A stretch of DNA of 64,000 nucleotides from Ruminococcus sp. Lineage in GTDB: Bacteria > Bacillota > Clostridia > Oscillospirales > Acutalibacteraceae. The stretch spans positions 1 through 64,000 of the forward strand of contig JAFQDM010000033.1 in assembly GCA_017416065.1 (NCBI GenBank), given 5' to 3'. The translations under genes and the position numbers were made by a program. Shown one piece after another: positions 33,615 through 43,869 of this stretch. Below the pieces are notes generated by a model, which worked only from the letters and a program-made list of their open reading frames with translations, made no database searches and had not been told where the DNA came from. The first letter of the stretch is position 1. Each line of letters opens with the position of its first letter.

Positions 33615-33676
33615 TTTAACATAGATTTTACATTTCTGCACATCAGATTTTACATAGATTTGATATTATGTATAAT
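33615..33676 (+). promoter_or_regulatory. Pho-box-like repeats and -10 of the Na/Pi transporter
   Basis: Five copies related to TTTTACA begin at 33615, 33626, 33637, 33648 and 33659, exactly 11 bases apart: TTTAACA, TTTTACA, TGCACAT, TTTTACA, TTTGATA. A TATAAT (33671-33676) follows, while a good -35 is missing. In B. subtilis, PhoP~P binds direct TT(A/T/C)ACA repeats spaced about 11 bp and covers the -35 region. Control by the neighbouring response regulator is therefore very likely. Confidence 0.75.
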
Positions 33677-33736
33677 ATCAGTAAAATACAAATTACAACA
33701 TTATTTTCAAAAATATGAAAGGTTGTGAAGCAGCTT

Positions 33737-35506
33737 ATGGAACCTAAGCAGATTTTTGAGCTTATCATCGGCCTGGCACTCTTTCTCTTTGGTATGGAAG
33801 CCATGGGCGAAGGTCTCAAGCGAGTAGCCGGTAACAAGCTGGAAACTCTCCTTTGGAAGCTTTCCTCCACACCCCTGAAGGGTGTACTGCTGGGTACGGG
33901 TGTTACCGCCGTAATTCAGTCCTCCTCTGCCACCTCTTGTATGGTAGTAGGCTTTGTTAACTCAGGTATGATGAAGATAACTCAGGCCATCGGAATCATC
34001 ATGGGTGCCAACATCGGTACCACGGCAACTGCGTGGATCTTGTCTCTCTCTGCCGTGGATGCAGGCAGCTCGGGTCCCTGGTGGACTCAGCTTCTGTCCA
34101 CAACCTTCATCAGCGCAGTTTTTGCCTTTATAGGCGTACTGTTTATGATGCTTGCAAAAAAAGCCACCCTCAAGCACACAGGTGACATTATGCTGGGCTT
34201 TGCTGTGCTTATGAGTGGTATGAAATTTATGAGTGGTGCCATGAGTGGACTTAAGGAAAGCCCCATATTTGCAGATATGATGTCCTCCTTTGACAATCCT
34301 CTGCTGGGTGTTCTGGCAGGTGCCATCATCACTGCTATTCTTCAGAGTGCATCTGCTTCTATCGGTATTCTGCAGACTCTGGCACTCACAGGAGCTGTCA
34401 GCAACGCAACCGCCTTGTACCTGACCGTAGGTATGTGTATAGGTGCATCCATGCCCGTGCTTCTGTCTGCTATCGGTGCCACCACCAACGGCAAGCGCGC
34501 CTCTATCATCTACCTTATCTTCAACACAATAGGCGCCATCATCTTCACTCCCATTTGCTATGGAGTGGATTCTGCCTTCCATTTCCCATTTATGATAGAC
34601 AGTGCTGATGCTGTAAGCATTTCTATTATCAACACAGTATTCAATGCCGCTACAACCTTAGTTCTGCTGCCCTTTGTAAATCAGTTTGACGATCTGGTGT
34701 GCTGGCTTATTAAAGACAAAAAGTCCGATGTTGACCAGGAATACAACATTCTTGACAGACTTGATGAGCGTTTTCTGGAGAACCCTGCCCTTGCAATCGA
34801 GCAGAGCCACGAGGTACTCTCTGCCATGGCAAAAAAATCCCAGCGTAATCTGTTCAGAGCCATTGCCCTGCTTAACAATTACGACAGCAAGGAATACGAC
34901 ATTGTGCAGGAAAAAGAAGAGGTCATTGATAAATTCGAGGACAAGCTGGGTACCTACCTTGTTAAGATAACAGGACTTGACCTGAGCCGCGAGCAAAGCC
35001 GAGAGGTCTCCAAGTTCCTGCATACCATCGGCGACTTTGAGCGAATTGCCGACCACGCGGTCAACATCTCTCACGTTGCCAAGGAGATCCAGGAAAAACA
35101 GCTCACCTTCTCCCACGAAGCAAAGCGAGAGCTGACCATACTTGCAAACGCCGTGGAAGAGATCGTTAACATCTCTATTAATTGCTTCCTTAACAATCAG
35201 GACACCTCCGTGTTCCGTGTAGAGCCTCTGGAGGAAATGATCGACCTGCTCTGCGACGAGCTGAAGCTCAGACACATAAACCGTGTTCAGAACGGCAACT
35301 GTACTCTGAATCAGGGCTTTGTGTTCTCCGACCTGGTTACAAACTACGAACGAATTGCAGACCATTGCTCCAATATTGCAGTTGCTCTCATTGAGCTGAA
35401 CCTTGACGCTATGGACATCCACGCATACCTAAACGGCGTAAAGGAAAATAAGAACCAGGACTTCATCAAATTCTACGACGAATACAAGGTTAAATACGCA
35501 CTTTAA
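33737..35506 (+). CDS. Na+/phosphate cotransporter with C-terminal PhoU domain
   Basis: A protein of about 589 residues. The N-terminal half contains duplicated NptA/PNaS repeats (GLALFLFGMEAMGEGLKRVA; the QSSSATSCM and QSASASIGI motifs) in about eight to ten helices. The C-terminal 230 residues are a PhoU-type helical domain (EKEEVIDKFEDKLGTYLVKI and a second repeat). It imports phosphate with sodium. ATG 33737 gives the natural N-terminus MEPKQIFELI; GTG 33725 is closer to AAAGG but perhaps too close. The promoter has Pho-box-like repeats. Confidence 0.92.
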   Translation: MEPKQIFELIIGLALFLFGMEAMGEGLKRVAGNKLETLLWKLSSTPLKGVLLGTGVTAVIQSSSATSCMVVGFVNSGMMKITQAIGIIMGANIGTTATAWILSLSAVDAGSSGPWWTQLLSTTFISAVFAFIGVLFMMLAKKATLKHTGDIMLGFAVLMSGMKFMSGAMSGLKESPIFADMMSSFDNPLLGVLAGAIITAILQSASASIGILQTLALTGAVSNATALYLTVGMCIGASMPVLLSAIGATTNGKRASIIYLIFNTIGAIIFTPICYGVDSAFHFPFMIDSADAVSISIINTVFNAATTLVLLPFVNQFDDLVCWLIKDKKSDVDQEYNILDRLDERFLENPALAIEQSHEVLSAMAKKSQRNLFRAIALLNNYDSKEYDIVQEKEEVIDKFEDKLGTYLVKITGLDLSREQSREVSKFLHTIGDFERIADHAVNISHVAKEIQEKQLTFSHEAKRELTILANAVEEIVNISINCFLNNQDTSVFRVEPLEEMIDLLCDELKLRHINRVQNGNCTLNQGFVFSDLVTNYERIADHCSNIAVALIELNLDAMDIHAYLNGVKENKNQDFIKFYDEYKVKYAL

Positions 35507-35522
35507 TAACGCAAACAAAACT

Positions 35523-35566
35523 GCGGACCGACTAAGCTATTTGCTTGATCGGTCCGCTTTATTTTT
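35523..35566. terminator. Terminator between the Na/Pi transporter and aroK
   Basis: A 9-bp stem GCGGACCGA / TCGGTCCGC with a 17-base loop, then TTTATTTTT on the plus strand. It sits between convergent genes. Confidence 0.88.
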
Positions 35567-35572
35567 ATATAT

Positions 35573-36076
35573 TTACTTTTGATCTTCAAGAATTCCTATG
35601 ATCTTTTCCACCGTATTCTCAATTGAGTCCTCGCAGATATTAACCGTAATGTCTGCGTATTGTTCGTAGTAAGGTCTGCGGCTTTTGTAGATGCTCTCCA
35701 ACGTCTCCCCCTCTTTGAAGGTGATTCCTCTGGTGGTGATGTTGGTGATGCGCCTTGTAAGCTCAGGCAGGTCAACGTCTATAAATACAACCTTACCCAT
35801 AGCCTTAAGAGCCTGCATTGCACAGGGATAAAGCACCATGGAGCCACCCGTAGCAACAACCGTATTGTGCACAGAGAGCTCCTTGCCCACCCGGCACTCC
35901 ACATCCTCAAAGTACTTAAGACCCTTTTCCTCAATAATGCGCTGCAGCGTCATACCCTCATGTCTGCAGATAAGCAGGTCTGTGTCTGCAAAATCAAAGC
36001 CCAGGGTCTTTGCAAGCACAACCCCTACCGTGCTTTTGCCGCATCCGGGCATACCTATCAGGATTATATTCTCCAT
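35573..36076 (-). CDS. aroK: Shikimate kinase
   Basis: A 167-residue P-loop kinase with GMPGCGKST (residues 8-16), the DTD shikimate/Mg site (residues 32-34) and the TGGSMV substrate motif near residue 76. It phosphorylates shikimate at O3 on the way to chorismate. It starts 3 bases after the sortase stop on the same strand, so the two appear cotranscribed though functionally unrelated. No other aro gene is in the window. Confidence 0.92.
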   Translation of the reverse strand: MENIILIGMPGCGKSTVGVVLAKTLGFDFADTDLLICRHEGMTLQRIIEEKGLKYFEDVECRVGKELSVHNTVVATGGSMVLYPCAMQALKAMGKVVFIDVDLPELTRRITNITTRGITFKEGETLESIYKSRRPYYEQYADITVNICEDSIENTVEKIIGILEDQK

Positions 36077-36079
36077 TAT

Positions 36080-37318
36080 TTATCTCCACTTTTCTTTGAG
36101 CACAGGCTCAAACTTGGGAGCTACCGTCATATTGCAATTGACCGCAGAGAAGTCCTGCTGCCAGCCCTTGAACACGTAATCATAGTAATCATCGCTGGGT
36201 TTCACAGGGTCAGCGGGAGCACTTGCCGACTTGCCGTGGGACACGGACTGAGTATCAATGATAGAGCCGTCATAGTTAATAAAGGTTACGGTGAAGGTCT
36301 TTCTGCCTGCAACTGCAGGGAGCCACTCGTTGCCCTCAAGCTTACCCTTTCCGTCATACCACTCAACGTTGTCTCTGCTGAGCTCTGTTTTGAAGGTTGT
36401 AAGCTCAGGGCGCTGTGTGGAGTAGTCTGTGTAGTAAACGTCAGGCCACAGGGGATCCTCGTTGAGGGTTGTGGCATCCACATACTTTCTCACGCTCTCG
36501 CCGGGTCTTATCTTCCTTGCAACAACAACCGTGCGGAAGTCTGTGTATTCGTAAGAACAAGTGGAAAGTGTGATGATCTGATCATCCTCATTAATGGGAA
36601 TGGGAACATCAAAGAGCGAACGCTCCTTAACGTTATATACGTAGTTCATAAACTGAGCATCGGAATTAAAATCACCGATAAGGTAGTTAAAGAACTCGCC
36701 GTGGCGCTCCAGGGTGCTGGTTTTGTACACAGAGAAGATCATCCACTGCTCTACACCCTTGGGAGTGTTGAAGAACAGGGTGGGATGCTTTTTGTAAAAC
36801 TTCAGGTCGCCCTCGTACTCGCCGTAGTTCACAAGGTCGTGGTACATAGTGCCGTTGTTCATATTGTGTCCGTGAGTGATGATGTTGCGGCTGTCAACCC
36901 CCTGCTTGCTGCGGTAATCTATGAAGATGCTGCCTGCAAACAGATAGGACTGGTCGTAGTTGCGATGGATGTAATACTGGTAACCCACTCCGTCACCCTC
37001 GTGCTTAAGCACAGGGTAATTCACCTGTGTATGAGGAACGTGTATCCAGCCCACTATCTCTTTATTGATCTTTGCAAGCTCGTCCCAATCCTGCGTGAGG
37101 GTGTACTCCTTGCCGTCAGGGGTTGTGGGGGTGGTATTCTCCGCGGGAGCCGTTGTCTCCACAACAGGGTCTGTGGGAGCCTCGTCCGGTGTTGCGGTCT
37201 CAAAGCTGAGTCCGCAGAATTTAATGAGCAGAAGAGCACCCACAACAGCCATTATCAAAAGAACTATTGAAAGCACGCACATAACCGGAATTCTGTTTTT
37301 ATCAATTTTACCTTCCAT
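36080..37318 (-). CDS. Class B-like sortase with C-terminal beta repeat
   Basis: A 412-residue membrane protein with a short cytoplasmic tail, a transmembrane helix (about 11-34) and a Thr/Pro linker. The sortase domain (about 75-280) has His in ITHGHNMN, Cys in TLSTCSYE and Arg in VARKIRPGE. An InlB/Flg_new-type repeat (FTVTFINYDGSII, YVFKGWQQDF) ends the protein. The ATG at 37318 (after GAGAGGTG) is preferred to a longer frame. Its catalytic core and the extra repeat closely match the large sortase at 27722, so they are paralogues; substrates are unknown. Confidence 0.88.
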   Translation of the reverse strand: MEGKIDKNRIPVMCVLSIVLLIMAVVGALLLIKFCGLSFETATPDEAPTDPVVETTAPAENTTPTTPDGKEYTLTQDWDELAKINKEIVGWIHVPHTQVNYPVLKHEGDGVGYQYYIHRNYDQSYLFAGSIFIDYRSKQGVDSRNIITHGHNMNNGTMYHDLVNYGEYEGDLKFYKKHPTLFFNTPKGVEQWMIFSVYKTSTLERHGEFFNYLIGDFNSDAQFMNYVYNVKERSLFDVPIPINEDDQIITLSTCSYEYTDFRTVVVARKIRPGESVRKYVDATTLNEDPLWPDVYYTDYSTQRPELTTFKTELSRDNVEWYDGKGKLEGNEWLPAVAGRKTFTVTFINYDGSIIDTQSVSHGKSASAPADPVKPSDDYYDYVFKGWQQDFSAVNCNMTVAPKFEPVLKEKWR

Positions 37319-37411
37319 GATAACACCTCTCAATTTCCGATATATAGATAATTTTAGCACATTTATTTTCGCTTGTAAACCATCGTGCAAAGAATTTCCA
37401 ATTTATACATA

Positions 37412-37450
37412 AAAAGAAAAAGCAGGAGCATTCACAAGGAACACTCCTGC
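37412..37450 (-). terminator. Terminator of the pgk-tpiA-gpmI operon
   Basis: A 12-bp stem (GCAGGAGCATTC / GAACACTCCTGC, two G-T pairs) with a 5-base loop, then TTTTTCTTTTT on the minus strand, 14 bases after the gpmI stop. Confidence 0.9.
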
Positions 37451-37464
37451 ATGAACATCGGTTA

Positions 37465-38976
37465 TTACTCAATGATAGACTTACCTGTCATTTCCTCAGG
37501 CTGAGGAAGTCCCAGAATGTCCAGCATTGTGGGGGCAATATCAGCCAGCACTCCGCCCTCTCTGAGTGTGCAGGGATAGCCTGCAACGCAGAACTTAACA
37601 GGGTTAGTGGTGTGAGCTGTGAAGGGTGAGCCGTCTGTGTCAACCATTCTGTCAGCATTGCCGTGGTCTGCGGTGATAAGGGTAACGCCGCCCATTTTCT
37701 CTATGGAAGCCGCAACCTTGCCAACGCAGGTATCTACTGCCTCAACAGCGCTGACTGCAGCCTCAAACACTCCTGTGTGGCCTACCATATCGCAGTTTGC
37801 AAAGTTGAGGATGATAACGTCGTACTTGCCGCTTTCAATAGCTTCACAGCACTTGTCGCAAACCTCATAAGCGCTCATCTCAGGCTGCAGATCATAGGTT
37901 GCAACCTTGGGAGAAGCCACAAGGATCCTGTCTTCGTTTTCGTAGGTCTTCTCAACTCCGCCGTTGAAGAAGAAGGTTACGTGAGCATACTTCTCTGTTT
38001 CTGCAATTCTCAGCTGAGTAAGTCCCTTGTCTGCCAGGTACTCGCCCAGAGTATTCTTGAGTGACTGGGGCTTGAATGCAACCTGAACGTTGGGCATGGT
38101 TGCATCATACTGAGTCATACATACATAGTAAAGAGGGAAGCAGCCCTTCTTTCTCTCAAAGCCGTCAAATGCCTCGTCAACAAGTGTACGGGTAATCTCT
38201 CTTGCTCTGTCAGGACGGAAGTTAAAGAATACCACGGAGTCGTTTGCCTCCATGGGGAGTCCGCCCTCAATAACAGCAGGAACAACGAACTCGTCGGTTA
38301 CGCCCTCTGCATAGGAGTCTGCCACTGCCTGCACAGCATCAGCACACTGAACACCCTCACGGTTGACCATTGCATCGTAAGCCTTAACCACTCTCTCCCA
38401 ACGGTTATCTCTGTCCATTGCATAGTATCTGCCCATTACGGTAGCGATGGTGCCTACGCCTATCTCGCGGATCTTCTCTGCAAGCTCTGCAACAAAGTCC
38501 TTACCGCTTGAGGGAGGTACGTCTCTGCCGTCAAGGAATGCGTGAACGCAAACCTTTGTGAGTCCCTTGCGCTTTGCCATCTCAAGAATGCCGTAAAGGT
38601 GGGTATTGTGGCTGTGCACACCGCCGTCTGACAGAAGTCCCATCAGATGAAGGGTGGAATTATTCTTAAGAGCGTTGTCCATAGCACCGCAAAGTGCCTC
38701 ATTCTCAAAGAAGTCGCCGTCCTTGATAGACTTGGTGATTCTGGTCAGCTCCTGGTAAACAATACGGCCTGCGCCGATGTTTGTGTGGCCTACCTCGCTG
38801 TTGCCCATCTGTCCGTCGGGCAGACCAACGTCCATACCTGATGCGCCAATGGCAGTTGTGGGATTCTCAGCAAAAATTCTGTCCAGGTTAGGGGTCTTTG
38901 CAGCATAGATGGCGTTGCCTGCCTCGGGTGCAATTCCGAAACCGTCAAGAATACATAAGATCAGAGGTTTTTTCAT
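37465..38976 (-). CDS. gpmI: 2,3-bisphosphoglycerate-independent phosphoglycerate mutase
   Basis: A 503-residue metalloenzyme converting 3-phosphoglycerate to 2-phosphoglycerate. Metal-binding and catalytic motifs are ILDGFG (residues about 8-13), [14 protein letters not shown] with the phosphoserine, and the late [13 protein letters not shown] 38976 lies 9 bases after GGAG and gives standard length; the frame is open upstream. It is third in pgk-tpiA-gpmI. Eno and gapA are not in the window. Confidence 0.96.
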   Translation of the reverse strand: MKKPLILCILDGFGIAPEAGNAIYAAKTPNLDRIFAENPTTAIGASGMDVGLPDGQMGNSEVGHTNIGAGRIVYQELTRITKSIKDGDFFENEALCGAMDNALKNNSTLHLMGLLSDGGVHSHNTHLYGILEMAKRKGLTKVCVHAFLDGRDVPPSSGKDFVAELAEKIREIGVGTIATVMGRYYAMDRDNRWERVVKAYDAMVNREGVQCADAVQAVADSYAEGVTDEFVVPAVIEGGLPMEANDSVVFFNFRPDRAREITRTLVDEAFDGFERKKGCFPLYYVCMTQYDATMPNVQVAFKPQSLKNTLGEYLADKGLTQLRIAETEKYAHVTFFFNGGVEKTYENEDRILVASPKVATYDLQPEMSAYEVCDKCCEAIESGKYDVIILNFANCDMVGHTGVFEAAVSAVEAVDTCVGKVAASIEKMGGVTLITADHGNADRMVDTDGSPFTAHTTNPVKFCVAGYPCTLREGGVLADIAPTMLDILGLPQPEEMTGKSIIE

Positions 38977-39063
38977 AATAATCATCTCCAAATGTTTATT
39001 TACAAACTCACATCCGCAAGGTGTACCCCTGCGGATGCAAAGCAAAAATCTCTATGACAAAAA

Positions 39064-39831
39064 TTACTTGGAAGCAAACTCGATAATCTTTGCAAACTTC
39101 TCTGCAACAAGGGAAGCACCGCCGATAAGACCGCCGTCAACGTTTACCTTGGAGAGGAGCTCCTCAGCGTTTGCGTCGTTCATGGAGCCGCCGTACTGGA
39201 TGGTTGTAGCCTCTGCAACCTCAGCTGTGTAAAGCTCTGCAATAACCTCTCTGATGATGCCGCAAACCTCGTCTGCCTGCTCAGCAGTTGCAGTAAGTCC
39301 TGTGCCGATAGCCCAAACAGGCTCGTAAGCAATAACTATACGGCTCATCTCCTCTGCTGAAACACCCTGCAGAGCGATCTTTGTCTGCATTCTGCAAAGC
39401 TCTGCTGTAATGCCCTGCTCGCGCTCTTCCTTGAGCTCGCCTACGCAGAGGATAACTGTCAGACCTGCGTCAAGCGCTGCGCGTACTCTCTGGTTAACGG
39501 TAACGTCTGTCTCGCCAAAGTACTGTCTTCTCTCAGAATGGCCGAGGATAACGTACTCAATGCCCATAGCCTTCAGCATATCGGCAGAGATCTCGCCTGT
39601 GAATGCGCCGGACTTTGCCCAGTGGCAGTTCTCTGCGCCGATCTTGATGTTTGTGCCCTTTGCAGCCTCCTGAGCCACTGCCAGGTCAACAAAGGGAACG
39701 CATGCGATAACCTCGCAGTCTGCATCCTTTACAAGGGGGATCATCTCTGTGATGAGAGCCTTTGCCTCGTCGGGAGTTTTATTCATTTTCCAGTTGCCTG
39801 CGATAATTGTCTTTCTTGTAGCCTTGTTCAT
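39064..39831 (-). CDS. tpiA: Triosephosphate isomerase
   Basis: A 255-residue TIM barrel with AGNWKMN (catalytic Lys), ILGHSERR (His), AYEPVWAIGTG (Glu) and the phosphate loop YGGSMN...GLIGGASL. It interconverts dihydroxyacetone phosphate and glyceraldehyde 3-phosphate. It lies between pgk and gpmI; a hairpin lies in the 87-base gap to pgk. Confidence 0.97.
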   Translation of the reverse strand: MNKATRKTIIAGNWKMNKTPDEAKALITEMIPLVKDADCEVIACVPFVDLAVAQEAAKGTNIKIGAENCHWAKSGAFTGEISADMLKAMGIEYVILGHSERRQYFGETDVTVNQRVRAALDAGLTVILCVGELKEEREQGITAELCRMQTKIALQGVSAEEMSRIVIAYEPVWAIGTGLTATAEQADEVCGIIREVIAELYTAEVAEATTIQYGGSMNDANAEELLSKVNVDGGLIGGASLVAEKFAKIIEFASK

Positions 39832-39877
39832 TATATTTACATCCTTTCCGTGGAAAAATCAAAACGTATTTACAAGC

Positions 39878-39904
39878 TTAAGGGCGGAGATCATCCGCCC
39901 TTAA
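39878..39904 (-). repeat. Hairpin between pgk and tpiA
   Basis: A perfect 11-bp stem TTAAGGGCGGA / TCCGCCCTTAA with loop GATCA and no T-tract, so not a terminator. The core GGGCGGA...TCCGCCC resembles the REP palindrome at 24777. It may adjust mRNA stability between pgk and tpiA, or be a REP copy. Confidence 0.55.
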
Positions 39905-39918
39905 AGTTTAAATCCAAA

Positions 39919-41127
<1,209 letters not shown>

Positions 41128-41192
41128 AGTAAAAACCCTTTCCTATATAGTATAAAATGTGTGTTAAAAAATAAACAAATTTAACCATCTAC

Positions 41193-41221
41193 ATTATACA
41201 TCAACACAAGCCGAGTTGCAA
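41193..41221 (-). promoter_or_regulatory. Sigma-A promoter of the pgk operon
   Basis: On the minus strand: TTGCAA (41221-41216), 17 bases, TATAAT (41198-41193). The -10 lies 65 bases before the pgk start. Confidence 0.82.
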
Positions 41222-41344
41222 GGCTTTGAGATGCATTTTTTCGGAATTTTACAGTATTAATATCCCGAAAAACTCAAACAATATACAAATTGATAGTTTT
41301 CATATTTTCATCGATATTTATATTGCTTTCAAAGAATAATTCCC

Positions 41345-41854
41345 CTACTCTGCTTCTGCCCAGGTGTGGCGGTGAAGCTCTCCGCAGCTTTGCAAAGCAG
41401 GGTAGTCCCACTGCCGCAATGTCTCATACACAGCCACGGCTACGGAGTTTGAAAGATTCAGGCTTCTGGCATCATCTATCATGGGGATGCGCACACAGGT
41501 CTCTTTGTTTTTCAGCAGAAGCTCCTCGGGAAGCCCTGCGGTCTCCTTGCCGAATACAAGGTATGCTCCGTCAGGGTACTCTGCGTCTGAATGACGCTTT
41601 TGTGCTTTGGTTGTAAAATAGTAGAATTTACCATCCTGATTTTTCTCAAAAAAGTCCTGCAGATTCTCGTAGTATGTAATATCCAGCAGATACCAATAGT
41701 CAAGCCCTGCTCTCTTCAGCTTTTTGTCGTCCACTTCAAATCCCATAGGGCGCACAAGATGGAGCTTTGCTCCAGTTGCGGCGCAGGTACGGGCAATGTT
41801 GCCTGTATTCTGGGGAATCTCAGGCTCTACAAGCACAATGTTCAGTATTGCCAA
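41345..41854 (-). CDS. trmL: tRNA (cytidine(34)-2'-O)-methyltransferase
   Basis: A 169-residue SPOUT-fold methyltransferase with IVLVEPEIPQNTGNIARTCA at the N-terminus, LVFGKETAGLP (about 107-117) and the knot motif RSLNLSNSVAVAVYE (about 136-150). TrmL methylates the wobble base of two tRNA-Leu species. Length is as in E. coli (157) with a short tail. It stands alone. Confidence 0.93.
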   Translation of the reverse strand: MAILNIVLVEPEIPQNTGNIARTCAATGAKLHLVRPMGFEVDDKKLKRAGLDYWYLLDITYYENLQDFFEKNQDGKFYYFTTKAQKRHSDAEYPDGAYLVFGKETAGLPEELLLKNKETCVRIPMIDDARSLNLSNSVAVAVYETLRQWDYPALQSCGELHRHTWAEAE

Positions 41855-41943
41855 AACTTATCACCTCTAACACATTTTAAACTGATAATAATAATATTGC
41901 AAGATGTTTTCCTTGTAAATGTAAGATCAGGAGGTAAAGTCAG

Positions 41944-42126
41944 ATGGCAAAAGGCGCAATGAACGTAGTGAAGGGTGTTGCTCTGGGAATGGCTGCAGGT
42001 GCCGCCGTGGGAATCGCAGGCAAAAAGCTTCTGAGTGGCAACAAAAAGTCTATGAAGAAAAAGGCAAACCGTGCACTCAGAGAAGTAAGTAATATGATAG
42101 ACACCGCATCGTATATGTTCAAGTAA
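41944..42126 (+). CDS. Small basic protein with a Gly/Ala hydrophobic segment
   Basis: A 60-residue protein with an N-terminal glycine/alanine-rich helix (VVKGVALGMAAGAAVGIAGK) followed by a strongly basic stretch (NKKSMKKKANRAL). An excellent AGGAGG site precedes the start. It recalls short YtxH-like proteins, but I cannot assign a function. Its own terminator follows. Confidence 0.65.
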   Translation: MAKGAMNVVKGVALGMAAGAAVGIAGKKLLSGNKKSMKKKANRALREVSNMIDTASYMFK

Positions 42127-42136
42127 ACAAAAAAAC

Positions 42137-42187
42137 AAGAGCAAGAACAGAAGGAACGTCTCCTTTTACTCTTGCTCTTTTTGTTTG
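42137..42187. terminator. Bidirectional terminator
   Basis: A 10-bp outer stem AAGAGCAAGA / TCTTGCTCTT plus an inner AGAAGGA/TCTCCTT pairing, ending TTTTTGTTTG on the plus strand and TTGTTTTTTTG on the minus strand, between convergent genes. Confidence 0.85.
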
Positions 42188-42190
42188 ATT

Positions 42191-43648
42191 TTAGCCGTCT
42201 ATGTAGCTTTCTGCCTGAACGTAAAGCTCAGGATCAACCTTTTCTCCGTTTTTGATGATCTCAAAGTGGAGGTGGTCGCCGAAGGAATAGCCTGTGTTAC
42301 CCACTCCGGCAATGGCATCGCCCTTTGTGACCTTGTCGCCAATGGAAACGTACACATCACAGCAGTGAGCATACATAGTCTGGAAGCCGTTGCCGTGGTC
42401 AATGATCACATAGTTGCCGTAGCCTGAGTTATCCCAGCCTGCCCAGGTAACTGTACCTGAGTCAGACGCTACGATATCCTGTCCGTAGATGCCGTTCCAG
42501 GAGATGTCGATTCCCCAATGGAAGGTACCCCAGCGGTGCTCGTAGGGGCTTGTAACGTTGCGTGTGTAGGGCACGGGCCACATAAAGTCGCCGGTTGCGC
42601 TGTAGCTTTCCTTTGTTCCTACAACAAGGATCTGGTCTACAGGCTCCTTTGTAACAGTGGTAGACTGCACAATGCTGTCTGCCAGCATACCGTCAATATA
42701 TACCAGACGGTAGAAGATGCGCTGAGTGCCGTTTTCACCTGCCTGCTTAACCTTTGTGTAGGTATCAAGCTGAGTTTCGTCGTACTCGTATATTGTGGTG
42801 TAAAGCTTCTCGTATTCAACGGTAAGGTCTGTCTCAAGTCTGATGGAGAAGTTCTGCTTTGCGCTGTCAACAAGCTCATGTGCATCCATCATAACAGAAG
42901 CGGCATAAACGCCTGTCTCTACCTTAACGTCGTTTTCAAAGGTAGTGGTAGTTGTTTCGTCATAACGAGCCTTTGCATCGTCAAGAACCTTTGTAAGTGC
43001 AAGGGAGAGAGCATCTGTGTCCTCAGTTGCACCGTAGAACACTCCGTCAACGTAAAGTCCGCCTGCATTAGCCACAACCGCCTCGTTGCAGTCAACAAGC
43101 TTTTCGTATACGTCTGTGACAGAGGAGGTCTTTGTATCTCCCAAAGTAGGCAGACCTATCTGCATAACGGGAACCGTTGTCTGCTCGTTGGTATCTGTGT
43201 CAGAAAGTGCGCTGTGCATCTGTGCAGAAGCCTGAGTGAGAACCTTCTCGTTGTCAATTGTTGCAATGTACTGACCGCCAACGTTAACAGTCAGGGGACT
43301 GTCGTTGCAGGTCCAGAAGCAAACTGTGAGCACCAAAAGTATTGCCGCTGCAACAGGTGCCAGCATAAGAGCAATGCCCTTGGGAGTTCTCATAGACTCA
43401 AAGTATGAGCCCTTGATGTGAAACTTTCTGATTCCTCTGAAGAATTTTGCAGGAGTCAGGGTGGACCAGGTGATGTCCCTCCACTTCTTTCTGATAACCT
43501 TTGCATCACGGGAAACCTCTGTGGGGATCCTCTTTAAGAATCTTACAAGCTTCCTGCTTGTGCTTATATTGTTTTTTTCGTTATTTTTCTTACTGCGAAG
43601 AGCCTTGATCTCGCCAAAGCCCTCTATACTTATAAATTTATTATTCAA
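42191..43648 (-). CDS. Membrane-anchored M23 peptidase with G5 domain
   Basis: A 485-residue cell-wall hydrolase. A basic cytoplasmic tail of about 90 residues precedes one transmembrane helix (about 90-112), an extracellular linker, a G5 domain (about 285-350; YTKVKQAGENGTQRIFYRLV) and a C-terminal LytM/M23 domain with zinc ligands in HWGIDIS and HLHFEI and the YAHCC active-site strand. It cleaves peptidoglycan cross-links. The long cytoplasmic tail is unusual for an enzyme of this type. Confidence 0.9.
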   Translation of the reverse strand: MNNKFISIEGFGEIKALRSKKNNEKNNISTSRKLVRFLKRIPTEVSRDAKVIRKKWRDITWSTLTPAKFFRGIRKFHIKGSYFESMRTPKGIALMLAPVAAAILLVLTVCFWTCNDSPLTVNVGGQYIATIDNEKVLTQASAQMHSALSDTDTNEQTTVPVMQIGLPTLGDTKTSSVTDVYEKLVDCNEAVVANAGGLYVDGVFYGATEDTDALSLALTKVLDDAKARYDETTTTTFENDVKVETGVYAASVMMDAHELVDSAKQNFSIRLETDLTVEYEKLYTTIYEYDETQLDTYTKVKQAGENGTQRIFYRLVYIDGMLADSIVQSTTVTKEPVDQILVVGTKESYSATGDFMWPVPYTRNVTSPYEHRWGTFHWGIDISWNGIYGQDIVASDSGTVTWAGWDNSGYGNYVIIDHGNGFQTMYAHCCDVYVSIGDKVTKGDAIAGVGNTGYSFGDHLHFEIIKNGEKVDPELYVQAESYIDG

Positions 43649-43869
43649 ACAAAAAGTCTCCTTGGTTCTTTTACTGTTGTGAGAAAATGCATTCTCACTT
43701 GATAATTGTTCCTTGGGGAATGAATTGTTACAAAGTTGTAACCATTGTAACAGCCTTTGTAATTATACAAAATTTACGGTCAAAAAACAACCTTTATTTT
43801 GCTTTTTCAGAACATTATCTACAGTACACAAAGGAGACTTAGGTTTTTTGTGTATTTTGACGGTGAAAA

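Noticed and set aside
33725-33737. GTG 33725 as the Na/Pi transporter start
   Set aside because: Only 2 bases separate it from AAAGG; ATG 33737 gives the family-like N-terminus, though its spacing is long. The choice remains open.
35660-37270. A 536-codon open frame on the plus strand
   Set aside because: It is entirely antisense to aroK and the second sortase, both of which have convincing motifs; its translation is Val/His/Cys-rich and has no ribosome site.
42518-43408. A 296-codon plus-strand open frame
   Set aside because: Antisense to the G5-M23 peptidase; composition (Cys, Val, His) is typical of shadow frames.
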